From Glandiceps talaboti (lineage: Eukaryota > Hemichordata > Enteropneusta > Spengelidae), in assembly GCF_964340395.1 (NCBI RefSeq), contig NC_135562.1:18169985-18233984 (forward strand): a stretch of 64,000 nucleotides of DNA, read 5' to 3'. The first letter of the stretch is position 1. Each line of letters starts with the position of its first letter. Below are positions 1-12,143 of the stretch, one piece after another. Both the position numbers and the translations under genes were made by a program. Under the pieces are notes generated by a model, which saw nothing but the letters and a program-made list of their open reading frames with translations, was not told where the DNA came from and searched no databases.

Positions 1-1158
1 ATGATTGGTAGCAATGTTTGTGTTCTTACTGTCCAATTCTAATAAAATGTCATGTCTGTACCGGAAAGGTTTGCGTGTCTTACTGTGGCAGTCGCCATGT
101 CTGAGCGAAAGTAGTGAACGACTATTTGTTATGCGCAGAAGCGGTGCGCAGTGGTTCAAACAACTTCAGCGGGCAATAGTCCCGGGCATTAGTCTCTACA
201 CGAGCGGGCAATATCACCTTGTGGGCAATAGCCCAGTTAAAATCGGTCACGTGATACGAGTCTGACCAATCACAGCCTTCGGAAGAACGCCGAGGTGTAA
301 TATATAATATAGTTTATTTGACATGAAATAATGTAAGAAATACATTATCTATAGTCAAAAACATACACAAATAACATTGTTTGATATTGTTCTTGATGTA
401 CCTGGTACGCGACCTTATTGCATAACGGGGACATCCGGGTACCTTCCATTCTGTTTACGTGACGTACGTACATGCACAGGCCATAGGTTAACCGGTTAGC
501 CAACAACTTAACTTGAACAAGGTTGACCGCCGCTTGGATCCGGTGGAACGTCTTTCAATCAGGTATGAATACTAGGTGCGTTGCATTGACAAGTAAACTT
601 TACACACAGAGACGTTCACAGCGGCCTGTACCTTTCTCAGTAGATGCAACTCTATTTGCGTGCACAACTGCACAGTGATTTGAAATAGGAACAAACGGCA
701 GTAACGTAAAGCACAGACCGTAAACCCTGGTGTAGGGTCTATGCGTAAAGGCAGCAGTTGTTGTGTTTTCATTTTACCCTAGCCAGGCCATGAGACACAT
801 GCAATACTAATATTACTATCTTTTATTTAAAAACTTACGTTCTATATATGTCAATATTATCAATAATCTATAACATTCTGTGAAACATCAGGGGTAATAG
901 TAAAACAACATCAAACACGGTGATAAATTTATTCATAGACCTCAGGGTCTATGATTTTATTGTGCGACTGGAAGTTGAACTGTAGCTCGTAGCTAGCTTG
1001 GCCAGATGCTTGTATAAAGGTCGTCGCACTTCGACGAGTTTCAATTGACCCGGATGTTAAAAGGCCGATATCAGATTTCTAAACTTATGAGGCGAAATTC
1101 TTTCGTTTTGGGTGGTTTGTTCGTCATGTTTGACATTCACAATTTTTCTTTATTTCAG
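1..1158 (+). other. 5' flank and probable first intron of synthetase gene 1
   Basis: No convincing coding exon is seen here. The start codon of gene 1 lies only 8 nt after a good 3' splice site (pyrimidine tract, then CAG ending at 1158), so an untranslated first exon should lie upstream. One candidate ends at 562, where a CAG is followed by GTATGA. That exon would sit just after a GC-richer stretch at about 410-560, a plausible promoter. The small ORFs in this interval look like chance ORFs. The promoter assignment is inference; no clear TATA box was recognised. Confidence 0.35.
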
Positions 1159-1165
1159 GGTCATT

Positions 1166-4100
1166 ATGGCACATGTGAGATTATTAAAACATTGGCCAAG
1201 GGTTGGTAGAACACTTACAGGGACATGCAAGACACCAACTTTTTCACCAGCCCCTGCCTACTTTGCACAAGTATACATCAAAAATTTTAGTTTTTCAGCA
1301 CATAGATATGGTAAGTTGGCTTTAAATAATTTTTCCATATTTACCATTCGGAACAAATCAAATAGTTCAAGTGGCCATATGGATGAGGATTTGGTATTTA
1401 TTTTTGATTTTTAGTTTATAAAACAATGTTATCATGGCTTCATACTTGAAAAATCAACGTCATAAAACACAAACCAAGTCTATGTTTTGTAATTCAATAC
1501 TTTGCAAAAAGCTAAAAGAAGTGTAGAAAGTTTGTTTTTGTGTGTACAATAATGTACAGAGTTGTACATTGCAAAGCTGAACAACCATATCTGGCGAAAG
1601 AGCCGATAAATTTACTGTTGCAACTTAAAAATGAATATTTCTCTGGTTCGAGTAGACTTTTTAATAAATAATATGTATGTAGTTTTGGTTTCTGTGATAT
1701 ATTCATTTGTTCTGTGATATTTATTCCATATATTCCATGTTGTAGTATGTACACCAAATTATATCATTGAATCATTGATGTATGCCCAAATTCCTGAGTT
1801 TCAAGTTCTGGCAACAGTAGTTTGCTAAGGAAATTAGTTAAAATCTACCAGGGTTCCTCAGTAATTGTACCAGGGCTCCCCTAAAAAATTCATGTAGATG
1901 GTAGAGGAAAATATATAATGTTTACCACTTTCCCCTTTCTGTTACTGGCCCTTTACACTTCCTAAACTCCCAGGGACGCATACAATCCATTGCAACCTCT
2001 GTAAGTGCATAGGATTAAATCATTCACATTACAACATCTATGCTACCAGGTCCCTAATTATACAGCTGGGTTGACTGAGGCACAACCATGGTTCAAATCT
2101 TGCCCAAGGACTGCTATTTAAAGATTCCAAACTGGCCACTCTAACCATTTGACCATCATGACTCCATATTTGTGGTACTACATTTGTTAAAAAGCATAGT
2201 ATACATTTTGAGTAGATTATATAGTATGATCTTTCTTCTTTTCTTTTCAGGCATAGTTAAAAGTAAATTTCCTGAGGTACAAATACCTACTGATGTATCT
2301 CTACCTGATTATGTGATGTCAAACTTTGATGAATATGGGGAACAAGTTGCTTTGGTAAGTTTGTGGTTACAGGAGGTTGGAGGGGTGTCAAACTTTGAGG
2401 AACATCAAGGGGAACAAGTAGCCTTGGTAAGTTGATGGATGAGCGGCGGAGGGGGGGGGGGGTCAAATTTTGATGATCATGGAGTAGAAGTTGCTTTGGT
2501 AATTTGACAGTCACAGGATGGGATGTGTGGGGGTGGGGGGTTGTTAAACTTTGATAAATATGGAGATCAAGTTACTTTGGTAAGTTGAGTCTACATGTAG
2601 TCATGGGACCATCATCAAACATTGATGTATAAATAGCCATGATTTAATTGATAGTCACAGGAGGTGGGGTAGGGGTGGGGGGGGGGTGTTGAATATGACC
2701 AACATTTAATGATATGTCACTATTTTGATGAAATTTGTTAAAGAATTAAATATAACTAAGATCTGTATTTTACGGATCTATCTGAAACATAAGAATTAAT
2801 ATTAATATGTATAACAAATGGATAGCTAGCAGAATTTTTAAAATTGAAAGAATTGTAGACTAATTTACATGTTTTGAACAAACATGCTGTACTATAGTCT
2901 AGCTGCTAGACCTTGGGCTTTCTTCTCAACACTCTGTTTCTGAAGGTGGTACACAATTGAGGGTGAATCCCGTAGGGGCTGTCACTCCTCACTATCGACC
3001 TTTGGTCGCATTGACAGTGAGCAGAAAAGGACGATAGGGGTCTAGCAGCAAGACTAGTTGTACCATAACTAATATATCATATAAACTTGTAGACAGTGGT
3101 GGTGTTGTCGTTATGTGTGATACAACCACAAAGTTGATGATTTAGAAGGACAGATATTGATCAATTATCATTTATACCTGCTGATTTCGCTGTTTATAAG
3201 ATAGTAAGGAGAAAACTTCAACAATGAATATCGACAACTGCACAGTGTTCTCCCCATTGATATTTGTCATATCAAACAGCATGCAAATGTAAGAAAACAG
3301 AGTCATTTGCATAACAAAACATTCTTATGCAAATTTTCAGTCCTAGGGAGAACACTGTTATATAACACAGACAAACTTTATGTATTGTGTACTTTTCTGT
3401 ACTAGGTTGAGGGGCTTTCAAATCAGAGCTACACCTACAGGCAGTTAAAAGATTTTGTCCGTAGATGTGGCAGTGGTTTGGTCAAATCTGGTTTTAAACA
3501 TGGAGATGTCTGTGCTCTGTACAAACCTAATTCACCTGAGTATTTTTTGTCCTTTCACGCTGTGGCTTCCATTGGTGGAGTTGTTACCACTGTCAATCCC
3601 AGCTATACTGTTGGTAAGTGCATCAGAGATTACTTCCTTACTTGTAACATGCACAAGCCAGGGGTTGAATTTGTTTGACCAAAAATATGGGTTTTATATC
3701 CTTCATAATCATTCTATGTTCTGCTCATCTATTGAATCAAAGTGACAAGGCCCTCTCCGTCAGTTGTATTTTCCAATGTTTTAACAAAGAAAAACGTGTA
3801 CTTTTACTCCCTCAATATTGGCTTTTGTACGTGAGGATCAGATTTTAATTTATCTGGCGTGAGGAGGTTGGACAACAATCTGAACTGAAGGCACAAATGC
3901 CCATATATGGACTATAGAAATTCTATTACATGCTGTGTTAATGTTTATATAGTGGACAATGTATCCTTGTTCTTTGTCTGTTTTTCACCCTTAAAGTTTA
4001 CATTACCAAAATAAAATGAGAGGAGAACATCTTGGAAAAAATCATGATTTAGGCAAGCTAGTACATTTTCTCATATATTGTTCTTGGGAAATATAAGCTT

Positions 4101-7100
4101 CAACTGCCCAGTAGGTATCCTGGATTTTCTTTAAAAATGATGGCCATTTTTATCAAAAAATTCACGTTTTCCATTTACTCCGTAAGTTTTGTATATTAGA
4201 TGCCTTCACAAAATCCATGATCACTTTTCAGATAACTGTACCCTTTGACCATAACCACTTATTTCAAGGTCAAAAGACCCAACATATATATATATATATT
4301 GCTTTTTAATGCTTGGATTTTTAAAACCAAACCTTACACAACTATCACATACACTATATTCTAATAATGCACATCACTATAGGGACCTTCATGGTAAAGA
4401 CCAAATGGGCTCATATTTTGTTATAAAGATTCAAATTATGAATTGGTAAGTTTAAATGTTGGGGGGGGGGGTATATGTCTTTGATGAAGACTTGTCTTAT
4501 CTAAAATGTATATTGATACATATAGGAAGTAATTCTAAAAATTGTGATATGCTTAACAGATGAGTTGGCATATCAATTGGAACATGCTGATGCTAAATGG
4601 CTAGTAACAGTTCCTGACTCTATTGATAAAGCCAAAGAAGCAGCCAAACGAATACCACGTATGAAAGTATGTATATTTTATTGATTTGCCAGTATGGAAA
4701 TATGGATGAGAAATGTACACACACACACACACAGACACACAGACACACAGACAGACATACATACATACACATACATACACACACACACACACACACATAC
4801 ACACATACACATACACACACAGACACACACACATACACATACATACACACACACACACACACACAGACACACACACACACACAGACACACACACATTATA
4901 CAACTTTACACTGAGGTTCTGTTTATAAGTAATACCATGAATCATACAGTTCTAACCCAAATATTTTGAGGAGTCTCAGCACCTCTTCATTTGCCGGTCT
5001 CCAGTTCTATCAAAGAAATCAAGTTCTGTTATGTTTTGCATGACAATAGCTATTTTGCATGACAATAGCTGCTGTCTTCAGTATTTAAAGTGTAACACAA
5101 ATTGATTTCTTTGACAGAACTGGAGACCCACCGATGAAGAGGAGGTCAGTCGCTTCGAAATATTTTTGTTAGAACAGTATGGTTTATGGTATTATATATA
5201 TACATACAATATTCTTTACATTGATTTTGCTGTATCTTGATGAACATAGGGTATATATGTGGTTGGTGATGAAAGTGTTGGTGGATGTATACCATTCAGT
5301 ACATTAATGAAAGATGATGGTTCTTCATTTCCTACTGATGTTAAAATCAATCCTATGGAAGATGTTGTTGTGTTACCATATTCTAGCGGCACTACTGGAC
5401 TTCCTAAAGGTGTTATGCTTACCCACCATAATATAATATCAAATATTGAGCAAATGAAGTGAGTATATGCTAACTTTAAAGAACTTATTTGGTATTACAA
5501 ATTTGAAGTGGCCATATGGATGAAAACTGAGTATTTATTTGGGATTTTTAATTTATAAAAGATCATTACTATATTATGCACAATGTTGTCGATGTAAAAA
5601 TCGATGTGTATACTTACGACTATACATGTACATGTATATCTCACACAAACCAAGTTGTAAGTGTCTGGACAAAAAATATGTGATTGTCATCCTGGTTATT
5701 CTACATTACAAAAATACGCATCTACATCATTGGTTCTGCAATGCTAAAAATATGTCTATCATTCAAACAGTTTGTTACTACTCGTCTTCACTAGTAGTTA
5801 CAAGACCCCCTAGGTAAATGGTCTTTTCCTTGGCTGAACACTGGAAAATATTGGGAATAATATGGCAGAACTCCATGATGCACGAGTGCAAGTGTGATGT
5901 ATACAAGGTATTTGCATGATTGCTTGCAGTGTTCTCTGTGGCAGTACTTTCATGAGCTTAGTCAGTGAAAGTGCAGCAGATAACACTGCAAGAATGAATG
6001 CAAATACCTGAAGTACCTGCCCTGGTACTCGCATGGCATGAGATTCTGTTACTATTACATCATGTCATATTTATCTGAAACATCAAATTTCTGTAAAAAT
6101 GAAACTATGTGATAACATGCTTTCTTGTAGAACAAATGATTGCAATCTCATTTGCATATCATAATTGTGTACTGCAATTAAAGTACCACTAGTATGTGTG
6201 TGGACCAGGCCAAGTAAATCTCTGATATAAAAATGTAATAACATTTGATTGCTTTGATAGACTACCAGGACTTCTACATATGCAAAGTGGTGTGGATGTT
6301 GTTTTAGCTGTTTTACCATTCTTCCATATTTATGGAATGGTGGTGGTAATGAGTTGTGGAATTCAGCAAGGTGGTAAAGTTGTCACTTTACCAAAGTTTG
6401 AACCAGAATTATTTCTTACAACTATACAAGATCACAAGGTAATGAGATAACAGTTTATTAGTATTATATTTTTGTTATCTTTTGTTTTTATTTGATTTCC
6501 CGGTCAGTTGTACAGTGTATTGTGATTATTTTTAATGTAATCTGCTAAATAAGAAATAAAGATTATGATTACAGTGAAGCTATTGAAATTTTGAATATAT
6601 TGCTGTTCAAAACATTTTACAGAAACTTAATAATAATAATCTTTATGGACCAGATATGAGTTTTGTTGATTGAGGTTATGCCTGACCTTGGGAGGGAACA
6701 CAAGCCATACTGCAGAGGTCAGCAAAACCCATATCTTGTCCGTAAGGGTTTTGTTATATACCTTATTTAGCATGCCAGGACTTCTACAAATGCAAAGTGG
6801 GTGAATGGTGTTTTTGCTGCTTTATCACTCTTTGGTAAAACTTTAAACATGAAAGAGACCATTATACAAGTCTACTCCACAAACTAACCCGACTATTTAT
6901 AAATGAAAATGTCTGCTTGCAGAGTGAAACAATTTTGTAAAAGAATCTCATTTATCCACATTTATGCTGACATCTAATATATGACAATGGGCTTCCATCG
7001 CACCTCATTCAAGACATTATTTATTTTACTATAAAAAAAACATGGAATGTGTAACAAAACTATAACCCTTCGTCTTTTTTTCCAGGTTACCAGTGGATTT

Positions 7101-9411
7101 TTGGTTCCACCACTTGTGGTATTCCTAGCCAAACATCCAATGATTGATAACTATGATTTGTCCTCATTGAGAGATGTCTTGTCTGGAGCAGCTCCATTGG
7201 GTGCAGGAACAGTGGACACTGCCAAAAAAAGACTATCTTCCAAGAAAGGAGAACTGGTTGTAAGGCAAGGTACATACACACATACATGAGAATCATGTCG
7301 GGATTATGAGTATATAGATTAGAAAATACTCACCATTGGTGGCGCTTTTTACTGTTGTATGTTTCACCATGGCCACAGCTGGGTTAGGGGCAATGTTAAT
7401 AAAAAAAATGACATAATGACTCAAGGCATGTAATAAACATAGAATGAGGCATGTAATAAACATGCATAATGAGGCATGCAATAAACATGTATAATGAGGC
7501 ATGCAATACATATATATAAGGCATGAGGCATGCAATAAGTAAGGAATGACCCCCATTCAGTACAGTATTTTATCCAGATTGTTCATTCTTTGACTGTCAG
7601 GGCTAAGATCACATGGATGTGCAATTTTTTTTATTTTTTTTTAGCTTTTATAAAAAAAAATTGTGCTGGGAATTGCTCCCAGCAATTTTCTGTTATAGCA
7701 AAATAATGTATTTAATTAGATTTTGTACACAGATATTTTTCATTGTTCAGCCACGGAAAATACAAGTGACCTGAGGATTCTTGTCACTACCCGCATGTAT
7801 GAGTTGCTGTGTAGAGAGAAAGCTGTAGGTCACACGTATTTTCTGGCAGATGAAGAAAAATATTGTGCAAAATTATAATTACACCTACTCAAGCATAATG
7901 TATTAACCCCCGAAGGTGGGGGTAATTACGATGGGCTCTGTGCGTCTGTGCATCTGCAATACATCATTTCTCAGACATGCAATATCCAATTTCTTTCAAC
8001 CTTGGTACACAAAGGTGACATATCATATGACATATGCACGACACTATGTTTCTTGATGTATGCAAATTTGACCAAATGGTGGCCATATTTGTAGCTAAAA
8101 ATCAATATTTAGTGCATAACTCAAAAAACTGTAATACCTAGAAACTTGATTCAAGTGTCTACCCCGTATTATCAGATGCAAGCTATCTTTGTAGACCTTG
8201 ACCTTCAGGTCAATTATCTAAATCAAGCCATTTCTTGTAATGAGTTTTAAAAGTTTTTGTCCAATATCCTGAAAGCATATTTTAACATATTGTATTGTCA
8301 TGCTATTTTGTGTTTCTGATGTCAGCTTTAGTATTAGCATTCTTTATTATATTAGATGTATATCCAATTGTATACAGTGTTGTGACAGATAATTTAGGAG
8401 GATGACATCCTGTGCAGTAATGGAATAGTCCACTGAAGCTGTCATAATCCAAACGTTGATGGCGCTCTTTATATACCACATTATTTAGAGACACTTGAAA
8501 ATGAGCAGTTAATTTACAGCATTACGGAAGTCATTGAAGGAGATGTGTTTTCTACGAAGACTTATTTATAAAAAAAAAAACTTCGGAAAAATAATGCAAA
8601 TTTGGAACATTTTGACCCAGATTTCAAGCATCACAGGACTAACATGACATAGCCATGGGGTACTATGTCATAGATCAACCAGGGTATATAACCCATATTT
8701 TCTGTTCAAAGACAATGTCTTGGCTTGTGCATAATATATAATGTATGATACCCTCATACAGGTTATGGCTTAACAGAAACCAGTCCAGTTCTCACCCTGT
8801 GCTCACTTCATGATGAATTCCATACAGCATCTACAGGATTATTACTACCAAATACAGAAGCAAAGGTATTGAAATTTACTAAGAATAGTTCAGAGTTGGT
8901 AGCCTTGTCCTAAACTTGGCACAAAAGTTCAGCTTTCATTTTATACATTGACCTTTGACTTTGACCTTCATATCCCAGGTCAAATAGCAAATCGGTCAGT
9001 GAATAAGACACACACTCTCTCTCTCTCTCTCTGTCTGTCTCTCTCTATCTAGAGACACCATTCGAATTTGGACAATGACTTCACCATAAAAGCCACCAGT
9101 TGCAGGGGAGGGGCTATGTCATCGATTGAAGGCTTGTTTGTGTTTATCATAGTTAGCCGATAGCTTGCTTTCCATAGTAGTAGTAATAATGTCAAAATGT
9201 AAAGATAATATGGAATGATGCATGTTTAAGTGGGCATGTAAAATTAACATTAAAACAAAGATGTTATGTTTGGATTTTGGTAAACTTGCATTACACAGAA
9301 TTCTTCTACTCATACATTATGAAATGTTGGATAGAACATTGGACGTCCTTGGCAATATTGTAACTACAGCTGAACTGAAGTTCAGAAGTGATAGTATAAG
9401 AATCAAGAAAT

Positions 9412-9473
<62 letters not shown>

Positions 9474-12143
9474 TATAAACTAATGGGATTTGTTATTTGG
9501 TTTGGCAATTACTTTACTCTGGTATCAATTTGTAAATGTTCAAATCAAAATGAGCATACAGTAGATGAGTAATTTGAGTAAAAAAAGGTAATTTTGGACA
9601 AAAACTTGAAACTTTCAGCCAATTAAGGTAATTTCTCTAAGTATTTTTGAGGTGTTTGTAGGTCTGTCGAGATGAATCATTTTTCAAGATATGAATGAAC
9701 CAAAAGATTGATGTGCAAAGTAGCTCTAAAACATATTTTTTTTTTTTAAACACCTGAACGGTGTATGAAATTTAAAGGGGAGTTTCGAACTGTGCCTAGA
9801 TGAAGTGTACATTTATCTATACTAGCTTTGTTTCATGTTCATTTATATCGATTATCATATTTTCTGGACTAGGTTGTTGATCTTGAGACTGGAGATACCC
9901 TTGGTGTTAATGAAGATGGTGAGCTGTGCTTCCGAGGACCTCAAATTATGAAAGGGTATCTGAAAAATGAGAAAGCAACAAGTGAGATGGTGAAAGATGA
10001 TGGATGGCTACACACAGGTATAAACAGGGATAGTAGCTAGATTATATGATAGATATTTGATACACAGATCGATGATACATACATCTAGATTTTACTGATT
10101 TTTAGCTCCCTGAAGGTTGAGCTATTTAAAAATTTAAATAGACCTTTCCTACATAAATCATACACCATGTTATTGCTAGTGTGTTTGCCTATATAGAATT
10201 TAGCTGAACCCGGCTTACTCAACACCTCATAGTCAAGCCATGGTCATTGAGACATTTAAGTCACAAGTTCACAGCAACTAATTGCAACTGTTGAACTCTT
10301 TATTCTTATAGAAATGATCTAATCAAAATCTTGTTTTTCCTGAAATGTACACCACATATAACCCTGGTAGAAAAAGGATTGTGATTTAATTTACACCTGG
10401 TCTATAAATCTGTAAGGTACATCATGATGTCCTTGTCTGAAACTTTTCAGTTTATTTTGTTAACATACAGAATCACATAAATGTGTATATTTGGCAATTT
10501 CTCAGTGTAGAGATGTAGCCTGCTGTAATTATTTTTATTTGTACATTTTAGGTGATATTGGTCATTATGATGAAACAGAGCATTTCTTTGTAATTGACCG
10601 ATGTAAAGAACTTATCAAATACAAGGGTTATCAGGTTAGTTCCATTTCATGTACATCAATGATATGAAATTAATGTCATACATCTCATGTTTTGATTTTG
10701 ATTGTCAAAATCAGTACATTTGTTAAGATGATCTTGATACATTTACTCGACCAAAAGTGGTATTTGCAATATATTCTCTATGGGAAGGGGTTGGTGCCAA
10801 AAGGGCCTCCCTTGATTTTTTTATTTTTTTACCAACTCTAATTTTATCCGTGTGTGATTTCTAATCTCAGAAAAGGTCAACCTTATTCTGAAATATAACT
10901 ATGTACATTAAAGTTGGCTCAAAGTTAAAAGGGCCTAGTGGAAAAAATCCCCGATAAGACTTCCTTGGTATGTGAATGTTGCCCATTGGAAAAATAGAAT
11001 GTGAATAAGGCCCCTTATATGTAAATTGAGGTCACTATGGGTCAATAGTCCATACCACATGATATGATCTAAGCCAATCACATGACATGGTATAATAGAA
11101 ATTTGTTCTATAGTGGTCCTGGAAATATGAACTATTTGTCATTCTAAATGCAATTTTTGATATTTGCGTAGCTCTCAATTTCAAAAATCATAATTGGATC
11201 GTTACTTGACAGGTTGCCCCGGCAGAATTAGAGGAGTTATTACTAACCAACCCAGATATTCAAGACGTGGCTGTGATTGGTCTTCCTGATGAAGAGGCAG
11301 GAGAACTTCCCAAGGCATTTGTTGTCCCTAAATCTGACAAACTGACTCCAGAAGATGTTATCAAGTTTGTTGAAGGTCAGTGGACAGTAGGGCATTGTTA
11401 TTTTTACCATGCTTTGGCCTGGCAAGTACATGTATGTGATGGTATTTCAATATATTTTGCATTAGATGTCTTGACAAAAACATAAATGAAATTGTTCGGA
11501 ATCAAAGTAGCCCAGTGGAAATTTTGTTGTTGTTGGGATTTTGTCATTTTTCAAAAAAATGACACATTTCTGAAAAGCTGATATTTCTAATACTTTACTA
11601 TTTCTTCTCGGATTTCACCAAAAAGACAGGTAATGGGGTCAAAAACCATGACCATTAAATTCGACTTTAAACATTTCTTTTGTCAGTGACATGACATTGA
11701 CAACTCATGAATATTCCTGCATATCATGAATTTTCTAGGACAGTGGCCAGTGTGTAGGGCTATCTGCCGGCATCTTGACGAATCTTTCAGCATCTGGCAT
11801 GATCTTGTCTATTATGTGAATGACAAGATCCCTTATGCATTTAGGGTCATTAGGGCCTAACACATGTGTAGATCAAAAAATATGGTTGTAGGTCTGTTCT
11901 CAAAATAGTGTTTCCATGCTCAGGTCCTTTTAGCAGTAACCACTCCTTATGAGAAAGATCTGAAATGTTAGAGTTCTTACTCCTCACACTTCTATTCAAT
12001 TTACTCTTTCAGCTAAAGTTGCACCTCATAAGAAACTCCGTGGTGGTGTAGAATTTATGGAGCTAATCCCAAAATCTGCCAGTGGTAAGATTTTAAGAAG
12101 AATTCTGAGAGCCAAGGAGTTGGATAGAATGGATCAAATATGA
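1166..12143 (+). CDS. 4-coumarate-CoA ligase-like acyl-CoA synthetase, gene 1 (12 coding exons, complete)
   Basis: Member of the ANL family: ATP-dependent adenylation of a carboxylic acid, then thioester formation with CoA. The substrate is unknown; animal members are usually named 4CL-like or luciferin-4-monooxygenase-like. Exons: 1166-1310, 2251-2354, 3406-3613, 4560-4666, 5250-5458, 6261-6438, 7086-7269, 8762-8865, 9873-10017, 10552-10634, 11213-11375, 12013-12143. All junctions are GT..AG, the phases match, and the total is 586 residues. Visible motifs: P-loop [10 protein letters not shown] (233-242), PFFHIYG with His280, YGLTETSP (380-387), DGWLHTGD ending at 463, [13 protein letters not shown] hinge, and PKSASGK with catalytic Lys569. 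Residues 1-49 are rich in Arg/Lys and poor in acids, like a mitochondrial presequence. The C-terminus is RMDQI, so there is no PTS1. The ATG at 1166 follows a 3' splice site by 8 nt. A tandem paralogue starts at 53875. Confidence 0.9.
1368..1530. repeat. Interspersed repeat, copy in intron 1
   Basis: A block starting GTGGCCATATGGATGAGGAT and running through a TTTATAAAACAAT stretch recurs in degraded form at about 5508-5580 and at 55311-55470. It lies in introns of both synthetase genes. The family is not recognised; it may be an old retroelement tail. Confidence 0.5.
2320..2590 (+). repeat. Tandem degenerate copies of the exon 2 end with its 5' splice site
   Basis: The last 35 nt of exon 2 plus its donor GTAAGT are followed by three diverged tandem copies. 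The real donor is at 2355; copies of the donor lie at 2427 (GTAAGT), 2499 (GTAATT) and 2580 (GTAAGT), spaced 72, 72 and 81 bp. Each copy keeps a recognisable TCAAA-TTTGA-GAA-CAAGT-GC-TTG core. G-rich spacers separate them. Use of the second donor would add 24 in-frame codons, because 72 is a multiple of three and no stop intervenes. Confidence 0.75.
2895..3056. mobile_element. MITE-like hairpin element in intron 2
   Basis: An 18-bp terminal inverted repeat (17 of 18 match) bounds about 162 bp: the left arm reads TAGTCTAGCTGCTAGACC and the right arm is its near-perfect complement at 3039-3056. There is no ORF. The superfamily is not assignable and the target-site duplication is not clear. Confidence 0.5.
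4709..4895. repeat. CA-rich microsatellite
   Basis: An imperfect (CA)n array with ACAG and ACAT interruptions, in intron 4 just after exon 4. It opens reading frames on both strands made almost wholly of His-Thr or Cys-Val repeats; these are artefacts. Confidence 0.95.
4981..5143. mobile_element. MITE-like hairpin element in intron 4
   Basis: Two arms of about 41 bp are inverted copies: the left holds GGTCTCCAGTTCTATC and the right its complement with one change, and the outer ends read CCTCTTCAT and ATGAAGAGG. The loop contains a tandem duplication of a roughly 20-bp unit ending GCATGACAATAGCT. It is non-autonomous and has no ORF. Confidence 0.6.
5880..6035. mobile_element. MITE-like long hairpin in intron 5
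   Basis: An imperfect palindrome: AGGTATTTGCAT at 5906 pairs with ATGCAAATACCT ending about 6009, with further pairing (CTTGCAGTGTT with AACACTGCAAG) inside. Outer arms pair more weakly to about 5880 and 6035. The left flank at 5816-5870 (CCTTGGCTGAACACTGG, AAAATATTGGGAATAA) resembles the hairpin element at 62714-62859. Confidence 0.55.
6647..6741. repeat. Hairpin repeat in intron 6
   Basis: Inverted arms GGACCAGATATGAGTTTTG and CAAAACCCATATCTTGTCC close a 95-bp hairpin directly upstream of the decayed exon 6 copy. It may mark a small mobile element or the edge of a local duplication. Confidence 0.5.
6771..6835 (+). pseudogene. Decayed duplicate of exon 6 of synthetase gene 1
   Basis: About 60 nt resemble the start of exon 6 (6261-): both share CCAGGACTTCTACA, ATGCAAAGTGG and TTTTGCTG/TTTTAGCTG blocks. 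The preceding 3' splice site (TTATTTAG) is kept. The frame is broken by small indels and the copy ends near CTTTGGTAAAAC, which resembles a donor. It is probably a relic of a local tandem duplication around exon 6 and is not expected to be spliced productively. Confidence 0.6.
7905..8290. repeat. Possible dispersed repeat in intron 7
   Basis: A block beginning CCCCGAAGGTGGGGGTAAT and carrying GACATATCATATGACATATG looks like a dispersed repeat; a weakly similar stretch (GCATGCAATAT..., CAAAGGCGACTTATCATG) occurs near 32318-32390. There is no coding potential and no clear boundaries. Confidence 0.3.
9413..9470. repeat. (CT)n microsatellite in intron 8
   Basis: A near-perfect (TC)n array of about 29 units. 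A shorter interrupted CT array lies at 9013-9050 in the same intron. Confidence 0.95.

Noticed and set aside
572-772. Minus-strand ORF of 66 codons upstream of gene 1
   Set aside because: No domain, no splice context, and it overlaps the likely promoter and first exon of the plus-strand gene.
4601-4969. Several ORFs of 70-114 codons on both strands made of Cys-Val or His-Thr repeats
   Set aside because: They are translations of the CA microsatellite and have no other content. The same applies to frames at 21025-21478, 38110-38600 and 54252-54656.
1166-12143. Naming gene 1 a luciferase or a true plant-type 4CL
   Set aside because: The ANL motifs are shared by many acyl-CoA synthetases. Nothing in the sequence fixes the substrate, and the peroxisomal SKL-type end of beetle luciferases is absent.
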